Below are positions 14,432 through 19,285 of a stretch of 19,285 nucleotides of DNA, piece after piece (position 1 is the stretch's first letter; every line of letters starts with the position of its first letter). The notes beneath the pieces are model-generated. The model saw nothing but the letters and a program-made list of their open reading frames with translations. It made no database searches and was not told the DNA's origin. Source of the DNA: Bacteroidota bacterium (lineage in GTDB: Bacteria > Bacteroidota > Bacteroidia > Flavobacteriales > Weeksellaceae); NCBI GenBank assembly GCA_023448955.1, contig JAEXJU010000006.1, forward strand, positions 1 through 19,285, written 5' to 3'. A program made the position numbers and the translations under genes.

Positions 14432-15223
14432 ATGCAGACACAAAAAGTAATAGATCATATCGTCAACTGGCTAAAAGATTATGCTACCAAAGCTAACTCA
14501 AAAGGATTTGTAGTGGGTGTTTCAGGAGGAATCGATTCCGCAGTTGTTTCGACTTTAGCTGCGAAAACAGGTTTAAAAACTCTGGTTTTGGAAATGCCAA
14601 TCCGCCAGAAAGCAGATCAGGTGGACAGAGCACAAGATCACATCGATTTTCTAAAAACAAATTATCAGAATGTTGAAGGTTTCCGGGTAGATCTTACACC
14701 AACTTTCGAAAGTTTTGAAAAAACAACAGATGGTTATATGGATGATTCTCCAAATAAAAATCTAGCCGAAGCCAACACAAGATCAAGACTGAGAATGGTG
14801 ACTCTATATTATTATGGACAACTTAACGGACTTTTAGTGACAGGAACAGGCAACAAGGTAGAAGATTTCGGGGTTGGATTTTTCACAAAATATGGCGATG
14901 GCGGCGTAGATATCTCTCCTATCGCAGATCTTTACAAAACTCAGGTTTATGAATTGGCAAAGGAATTAGGAATTATAGAAAGCATTCAGCAGGCAAAACC
15001 CACGGACGGACTTTGGGAAGTAGATAGAACCGATGAAGATCAAATTGGGGCGACTTATCCTGAATTGGAATGGGCTATGGATCAGCAATTGAGCGGAAAA
15101 ACGGCTCAGGATTTTGACGGAAGACAAAAAGAAGTGATGACTATCTATTTGAGATTCAACAAAGCAACCCAACACAAGATGAATCCAATTCCTGTTTGCG
15201 AGATTCCGAAAGAATTGAAATAA
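14432..15223 (+). CDS. nadE: NH3-dependent NAD(+) synthetase
   Basis: 263 residues. It amidates deamido-NAD to NAD using ATP. The PP-loop SGGIDS (31-36) binds the ATP pyrophosphate. NTRSRLRMVTLYYYGQ, GTGNKVEDFGVGFFTKYGDGGVDISPIADLYK and LWEVDRTDEDQIGATYPELE are the conserved deamido-NAD and dimer-interface segments. There is no N-terminal glutaminase (nitrilase) domain, so the nitrogen donor is ammonia. Nearby CinA-like and asparaginase genes could be tied to NAD or ammonia metabolism, but they lie more than 9 kb away on the other strand. Start ATG 14432, four bases after the GNAT stop. Confidence 0.95.
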   Translation: MQTQKVIDHIVNWLKDYATKANSKGFVVGVSGGIDSAVVSTLAAKTGLKTLVLEMPIRQKADQVDRAQDHIDFLKTNYQNVEGFRVDLTPTFESFEKTTDGYMDDSPNKNLAEANTRSRLRMVTLYYYGQLNGLLVTGTGNKVEDFGVGFFTKYGDGGVDISPIADLYKTQVYELAKELGIIESIQQAKPTDGLWEVDRTDEDQIGATYPELEWAMDQQLSGKTAQDFDGRQKEVMTIYLRFNKATQHKMNPIPVCEIPKELK

Positions 15224-15250
15224 TCTTATTAAATCACGAAATTAAAACAT

Positions 15251-15904
15251 ATGAAAATCAGAAATTTACTTATCATTTCGGCGGGATTGTTATTTTCTTC
15301 GGCGATGTATGCACAAGAAAACAAAACGCAAGAAGCAGCAACTGCATCGCCTGTAGAAGTAATCGATAGGCTTAATATTCCCGGACCGTTGAAATTCAAT
15401 GAAAATGAATATTTTCTGGTCTGGAGCAAGCAGAATTCTGCAACCTGGGCACAGCAGCAATATACGCTGAGAGATGATGATTACAAAAATTATAAAGAAC
15501 TGATAAACATTTCCTATTTCGATAAAGAAATTGATATGGAAATGGCGGCAAAGCAAAAAGTAGATTACGTTGAAAAAATGAAAGAAAAAAATCAGGACAA
15601 ATATGCTTTTGTAGGCTTCACAGAAAGTCCAGACGGGAAAGAAATGATTGTGGATTATCTGATTTCCGTAACTCCAAAAGAAGGCGAAACTTACGCCGAA
15701 TATAACATTGACAGATTTAAAAGCTTTGACGCCAACGGTAAAAAATCTTTCCTGATCTTTTCTTATTCAAAACGTCTTGCCGGCGATCTGAAATACGCTT
15801 CCAGATCACTTTCTAAAGAGAGAAGCAAACTAATGGAAGCAGTCATAACAACAGCTGTTCCGCCTGTTACATACAAACCGACTGCCGCAGAACGAAAAAA
15901 ATAA
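15251..15904 (+). CDS. Secreted protein of unknown function
   Basis: 217 residues. A standard signal peptide (residues 1-21, cleavage after MYAQ-type sequence) leads into a Gln/Thr/Ala-rich linker and then a mixed alpha/beta domain of about 160 residues. Recognisable segments are LNIPGPLKFNENEYFLVWSK, an acidic/basic helix around VDYVEKMKEKNQDK, ESPDGKEMIVDYLISV and FLIFSYSKRL. No catalytic motif, metal site or Cys pair stands out, and I do not recognise a named family. The position, 27 bases after nadE and 13 before ribD, suggests co-transcription with cofactor-biosynthesis genes, yet the product is exported, so the link may be only regulatory or historical. Confidence 0.75.
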   Translation: MKIRNLLIISAGLLFSSAMYAQENKTQEAATASPVEVIDRLNIPGPLKFNENEYFLVWSKQNSATWAQQQYTLRDDDYKNYKELINISYFDKEIDMEMAAKQKVDYVEKMKEKNQDKYAFVGFTESPDGKEMIVDYLISVTPKEGETYAEYNIDRFKSFDANGKKSFLIFSYSKRLAGDLKYASRSLSKERSKLMEAVITTAVPPVTYKPTAAERKK

Positions 15905-15917
15905 TGATCTAGGAAGA

Positions 15918-16955
15918 ATGAACGATGAAAACTACATCCGCAGATGTATAGAACTAGCCGAAAAAGCTTTGGGAAAAACCTATCCGAATCCGTTGGTGGG
16001 TTCTGTTATTGTTTATGATGACAGAATAATTGGCGAAGGTTTTCATAAAAAAGCAGGCGAACCACACGCCGAAATCAACGCTATTAATTCAATAAAAGAC
16101 GAAGACCGACATCTTATTCCCGAATCTACAATTTATGTTTCTCTGGAGCCTTGTGCTCACTTCGGGAAAACGCCGCCTTGTGCAATGAAGATCAAAGAGC
16201 TCGGATTCAAAAAAGTAGTTATTGGTGCAATGGACAGCCACGACAAGGTGAATGGTAAAGGCAAAAAAATCATTACCGAAGCGGAAATTGATGTGGCATC
16301 AGGTATTCTTGAAAGTGAATGCAGACAACTGAACAAACGTTTTTTTACCTATCACGAAGAAAAACGACCTTTCATCATCCTGAAATGGGCACAATCTGCG
16401 GATGGTTTTATGGACAAGGATTTCCAGCCGTACCAAATCACCAATGCTCTGTCAAAACAGTTTGTTCATCAGATGAGAAGTGAGGAGCACGCCATTCTGG
16501 TTGGAAAAAACACAGCACTTCACGACAACCCAACCCTGACTGTGAGGGAAATTGAAGGTCGAAATCCCATCAGAATTTTAATAGATTTTAATCTGGAGGT
16601 TCAGAAGAATTTCAATATCTACAATAACGAGGCGGAAACCATTATTTTTAATTCGATTAAAAATGCTGAAGAAAGCCATCTGAAATTCATCAAAATAGAA
16701 AAAGAAAACGTTGTCAGTCAGATTCTGGATAAATTGTATGAACTACAGATTCAGTCTTTGATAATTGAAGGCGGAAGTTTTACACTGCAGCAATTCATAG
16801 ACAAAAACCTTTGGGATGAAGCTTATATTCTTAGAAATCCTCATCTCGAACTCCTGACCGGAACCAAAGCGCCAAAGTTTGGTTTTAAAGCTGATAATGT
16901 AGAAAATCTGAGAGAAACTGAGATTTTGTTTTTCAGAAATAATCCTGTTGATTAA
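15918..16955 (+). CDS. ribD: Bifunctional riboflavin biosynthesis deaminase/reductase RibD
   Basis: 345 residues. The N-terminal deaminase (about 1-145) carries the zinc site His50-Ala-Glu52 (PHAEINA), Cys79 (EPCAHFGKTPPC) and Cys88, and removes the amino group from the pyrimidine intermediate. The C-terminal reductase (about 150-345) opens with ILKWAQSADGFM and includes DNPTLTVR and the LIIEGGSFTLQQF segment that binds NADPH, and reduces the ribose to ribityl. Both halves look intact, though at 345 residues it is slightly shorter than the roughly 365-residue Escherichia coli enzyme. TAGGAAG just before the ATG at 15918 is one of the few Shine-Dalgarno-like sites here. No FMN riboswitch was seen; the other rib genes are elsewhere. 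Confidence 0.95.
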   Translation: MNDENYIRRCIELAEKALGKTYPNPLVGSVIVYDDRIIGEGFHKKAGEPHAEINAINSIKDEDRHLIPESTIYVSLEPCAHFGKTPPCAMKIKELGFKKVVIGAMDSHDKVNGKGKKIITEAEIDVASGILESECRQLNKRFFTYHEEKRPFIILKWAQSADGFMDKDFQPYQITNALSKQFVHQMRSEEHAILVGKNTALHDNPTLTVREIEGRNPIRILIDFNLEVQKNFNIYNNEAETIIFNSIKNAEESHLKFIKIEKENVVSQILDKLYELQIQSLIIEGGSFTLQQFIDKNLWDEAYILRNPHLELLTGTKAPKFGFKADNVENLRETEILFFRNNPVD

Positions 16956-17017
16956 TATCAGATTTTAAAAAATAGAGGCTGAAAAAAAATCCGTAAATTC
17001 GCATCTTTAATCCTGAT

Positions 17018-17593
17018 ATGAAAAATCTGAGTGCTCCGGTAAAAGGTTTGATTTTTTCTGTGCTGGCAATGGCTTTTGCTTTTGCAATCTATTTTTTGTT
17101 CCTGGCAAAACCAAATTATTATCTGGTAGATAATCCGACGCCGGAAACTTATTATTTCAGGATCAATAATGGCGAGGAAAAAATTCTTTCTGCCGGTCAG
17201 TATCTTAAAATTGATCTGAACCGCGGGAAAAACAGCATCAAAGTTTTTAATCAGAACAAGCAGCTGATGTATGATTCTGCTTTTACTGTTGAGAAAGTGA
17301 GAGGTTTGCTGAATATTACGCACAAAGATTACTACATCAACACACAATATTATGGTTACGGGCTGAACAAAGATTCACTTCTGGCCGCAAAACCGGGCAT
17401 TGAGATCGACAAAAAACATTATCTGGGCGATGTGCAAAAAACCAGCAAATTATATGATGAAAACTTTTATTTCAACCTGGATGAAGATTATGACAAACTC
17501 ATCAAAAATGTTGCGAAGGTAGAAAGCAGATCGAAAATATTCAGAAAACAGGATTTTATCAATTACTACAATAATTACTATAAGTTCCAGTAA
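17018..17593 (+). CDS. Membrane-anchored protein of unknown function
   Basis: 191 residues. A single N-terminal transmembrane helix (about 10-30, LIFSVLAMAFAFAIYFLFLA) is followed by a predicted extracytoplasmic region. Its first half (YYFRINNGEEKILSAGQYLKIDL and SIKVFNQNKQLMYDSAF) looks like a beta-sandwich, and its second half is Tyr/Lys/Asn-rich and helical. It resembles small type II inner-membrane proteins seen in this lineage, but I cannot name the family. It lies between ribD and menG with spacers of 62 and 74 bp. TAAATTCG at 16994 is a one-mismatch -7 box with no partner, so its own promoter is uncertain. An inverted repeat AAATGATT-N14-AATCATTT (17610-17639) after the stop could be a weak terminator. 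Confidence 0.7.
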   Translation: MKNLSAPVKGLIFSVLAMAFAFAIYFLFLAKPNYYLVDNPTPETYYFRINNGEEKILSAGQYLKIDLNRGKNSIKVFNQNKQLMYDSAFTVEKVRGLLNITHKDYYINTQYYGYGLNKDSLLAAKPGIEIDKKHYLGDVQKTSKLYDENFYFNLDEDYDKLIKNVAKVESRSKIFRKQDFINYYNNYYKFQ

Positions 17594-17630
17594 ATTATTT
17601 ATAAAAACCAAATGATTTAAACATCAGAAA

Positions 17631-17665
17631 TAATCATTTATCAACTATTACTTATCACAGATTAA
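17631..17665. repeat. 7-base tandem repeat upstream of menG
   Basis: TAATCAT, TTATCAA, CTATTAC, TTATCAC, then AGATTAA: five heptads of a shared WAT pattern directly before the menG ATG. They resemble the serA leader repeats. Confidence 0.5.
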
Positions 17666-17667
17666 AA

Positions 17668-18393
17668 ATGGATCACAATAAAGTAACACCATACAACTCC
17701 GAAAACAGCAAAAAAAGTCAGGTCGAAGATATGTTTGATAACATTGCTCCGAAATATGATCTTCTGAATCATGTGTTATCTATGAAAATAGATGTGCTGT
17801 GGAGGAACAAGCTTGTCAGCTGGCTTAGAAATGATGATCCGAAAATTGTTTTAGATGTTGCTACAGGAACAGGAGATTTAGCATTGGCAGTTCAGAAAGG
17901 AATCAACTCAGATGTTGTTGGACTTGACCTTTCTCAGCAGATGCTGAATGTGGGAATTGAGAAAATCAGAAAGCAAAATCTTGACACTAAGATCACAATG
18001 CAGAAAGGCGATGCAGAACAACTTCCTTTTTCAGACAATAAATTTGACGGTGTAACCGTTGCATTTGGAGTGAGGAACTTCGAAAATCTGGAAAAAGGTC
18101 TCTCTGAACTTAGAAGAGTTGTGAAAGAAAATAAGAGCATTTACATATTAGAATTTTCGAAAGTCGAAGGATTTTTGGCTCCGTTCTATATGTTCTATTT
18201 TAAGAATATATTGCCGGCAATCGGCCGTCTGGTTTCTAAAGACAACCGTGCTTACACCTATCTTCCGGATTCCGTAAATGCTTTTCCTTACGGAGAAAAA
18301 ATGAAATCAATACTTCTGAATACAGGATTCAGAAAAGTAGAATACAAAAAACTAAGTTTAGGAATAGCCACCATTTATAAAGCTACAAAATAG
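17668..18393 (+). CDS. menG: Demethylmenaquinone methyltransferase
   Basis: 241 residues of the UbiE/MenG family, which methylates demethylmenaquinone with S-adenosylmethionine in the last step of menaquinone synthesis. FDNIAPKYDLLNHVLSMKIDVLWR (23-46) is the first family signature, DVATGTGDLAL (63-73) is the SAM-binding motif I, GDAEQLPFSDNKFDGVTVAFGVRNF corresponds to motifs II/post-II, and LSELRRVVKENKSIYILEFS is the second signature. Bacteroidetes normally use menaquinone, so MenG rather than UbiE activity is the expected one. The stop codon is followed one base later by porT. Confidence 0.94.
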   Translation: MDHNKVTPYNSENSKKSQVEDMFDNIAPKYDLLNHVLSMKIDVLWRNKLVSWLRNDDPKIVLDVATGTGDLALAVQKGINSDVVGLDLSQQMLNVGIEKIRKQNLDTKITMQKGDAEQLPFSDNKFDGVTVAFGVRNFENLEKGLSELRRVVKENKSIYILEFSKVEGFLAPFYMFYFKNILPAIGRLVSKDNRAYTYLPDSVNAFPYGEKMKSILLNTGFRKVEYKKLSLGIATIYKATK

Positions 18394-18394
18394 G

Positions 18395-19201
18395 ATGAAG
18401 AAGCGATTGATCAAGATTTTATTACTAAGCCTTGCTTTGGGGAGTAATCTCCAGGCACAGACGTTCAATAACCTTTTCCGAACCAAAGACAGACCGGAAA
18501 ATATGGAGGCAATGGACACCTATAAATTTACTTATGGATTCTATCTTGCTGTCAATAATTTCGATTATAAAATGGTTCTGAATCCTACATATGGAACAGA
18601 TGGTAATAAAAACCTTGTTGAATCCAAACCTACTTATAGCTTTGGCGCAGGACTTATCGGTAAAATGCGGCTTAATGAATTTCTTGATCTTAGAATTGAG
18701 CCAGGCTTGCATTTCGTTCAAAGAGAGCTCACATTCAATACTTTTGATAAGGTTAACGAAATGTACCCTTCAGGCTATCCATTACCCGATGGATCTGTCG
18801 TGCCTCCAATTACACCAACCGATGTAGATATAAAAAGAATCGTAAAATCAACTTATGTTGATGTACCTATTTTGCTGGAGATACACGGAGACCGCTGGTA
18901 CAATTCCCGTCCGTACGCTGCTGCAGGAATCAACTACCTGATGAATCTGCAATCCAACGAACGTTCCGATGGCGACAACAGTGTCAATACGTTCCGGACA
19001 ACTACTCATAACTTCGGCTGGTCTGCAGAAATCGGTATACAGCTCTACTTCAGCAGATTCAAACTGACACCAGCACTCCGGGGAACTTTTTTCACCAATA
19101 ATGAGTTGGTTCAGGACAAATCCAGCACACCACCTTATTGGACACCAGCCATTTCCACGATGCAAAGCCGGGCCTTTATGCTGGTACTGAAATTCGAATA
19201 A
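18395..19201 (+). CDS. porT: Type IX secretion system protein PorT
   Basis: 268 residues. A signal peptide (1-21, ending LQAQ) precedes an outer-membrane beta-barrel-like body: alternating hydrophobic strands such as YKFTYGFYLAVNNFDYKMVL, YSFGAGLIGKMRLNEFLDLR-type sequence, and a final strand ending MLVLKFE with an aromatic C-terminus. PorT (SprT in gliding species) is an outer-membrane beta-barrel component needed for type IX secretion in Porphyromonas gingivalis. The position one base after menG is the arrangement I know from many Bacteroidetes, and co-translation with menG is likely. Together with gldB and gldC it ties the window to T9SS/gliding functions. Confidence 0.9.
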   Translation: MKKRLIKILLLSLALGSNLQAQTFNNLFRTKDRPENMEAMDTYKFTYGFYLAVNNFDYKMVLNPTYGTDGNKNLVESKPTYSFGAGLIGKMRLNEFLDLRIEPGLHFVQRELTFNTFDKVNEMYPSGYPLPDGSVVPPITPTDVDIKRIVKSTYVDVPILLEIHGDRWYNSRPYAAAGINYLMNLQSNERSDGDNSVNTFRTTTHNFGWSAEIGIQLYFSRFKLTPALRGTFFTNNELVQDKSSTPPYWTPAISTMQSRAFMLVLKFE

Positions 19202-19229
19202 AATAAATTAAAGGACTTTTCTAAATCTT

Positions 19230-19285
19230 TTTTTTTAGGGCGTGACCTTTTAAGAATTACGCGCTCGCTACGCGAGCCCGCAAAT
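19230..19285. repeat. Start of a GC-rich hairpin repeat cut by the window edge
   Basis: After an eight-T run at 19229-19236, AGGGCGTGACC is followed 13 bases later by the perfect hairpin GCTCGC-TAC-GCGAGC (19263-19277) and CCCGC. The composition jumps from AT-rich to GC-rich. It recalls, from memory, the GGGCGTGCCC-type intergenic repeats common in flavobacterial genomes. The remainder lies outside the window. It may also terminate porT transcripts. Confidence 0.45.

Noticed and set aside
1..19285. Phage, transposase, toxin-antitoxin or defence island
   Set aside because: Every sizeable gene has a housekeeping, envelope or isolated unknown assignment; no integrase, recombinase, restriction, nuclease-effector or TA signature was found.

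Overview
The window looks like chromosomal DNA of a flavobacterium, most likely Chryseobacterium/Epilithonimonas-type (Weeksellaceae). The signs are gldB, gldC and porT homologues (gliding / type IX secretion), a menG-porT pair, AT-rich DNA, weak Shine-Dalgarno sequences, and upstream sequences that fit the Bacteroidetes promoter TTG-N(17-23)-TAnnTTTG. The genus is an inference from remembered protein similarity; no search was run.

Layout. 1-1135: 3' part of an LptF/LptG-family permease (+), ending in a hairpin shared with a convergent CinA-C gene (-, 1188-1694). 1695-2156: long AT-rich divergent gap. 2157-2702: small lipoprotein (+), whose terminator it shares with a convergent tRNA-Ser(GGA). 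2867-3886: cytoplasmic type I asparaginase (-), with an 87-bp palindromic repeat-like element upstream. 4099-5555: HAD phosphatase-like gene followed by a serA-type dehydrogenase (-). 5784-7184: APC amino-acid permease (+), overlapping a secreted TIMP/NTR-like gene (7168-7944), which overlaps convergent pheA (7901-8749, -) at the 3' ends. 8898-9341: secreted protein resembling an isolated TonB-receptor plug (-). 9476-13849: minus-strand run gldB > gldC > cystathionine synthase/lyase > GNAT > membrane-anchored EEP hydrolase. 13897-16955: plus-strand run GNAT > nadE > secreted unknown > ribD. 17018-19201: membrane-anchored unknown, then menG (ubiE) and porT one base apart. 19230-19285: start of what looks like a dispersed hairpin repeat, cut by the window edge.

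Function. Most genes are core metabolism (Asn, Ser, Phe, Cys/Met, NAD, riboflavin, menaquinone) plus envelope biogenesis and T9SS/gliding factors. I see no phage, transposase, CRISPR array, toxin-antitoxin pair or defence island, and nothing that convincingly forms a new multi-gene system. The least explained feature is a set of short tandem repeats (period 7, 8 or 9) in five spacers between co-directional genes (before serA, the GNAT at 10553, the metB-like gene, gldC and menG). Next come a MITE/REP-like palindromic element before the asparaginase gene and several secreted or membrane proteins of unknown role sitting inside housekeeping gene runs.
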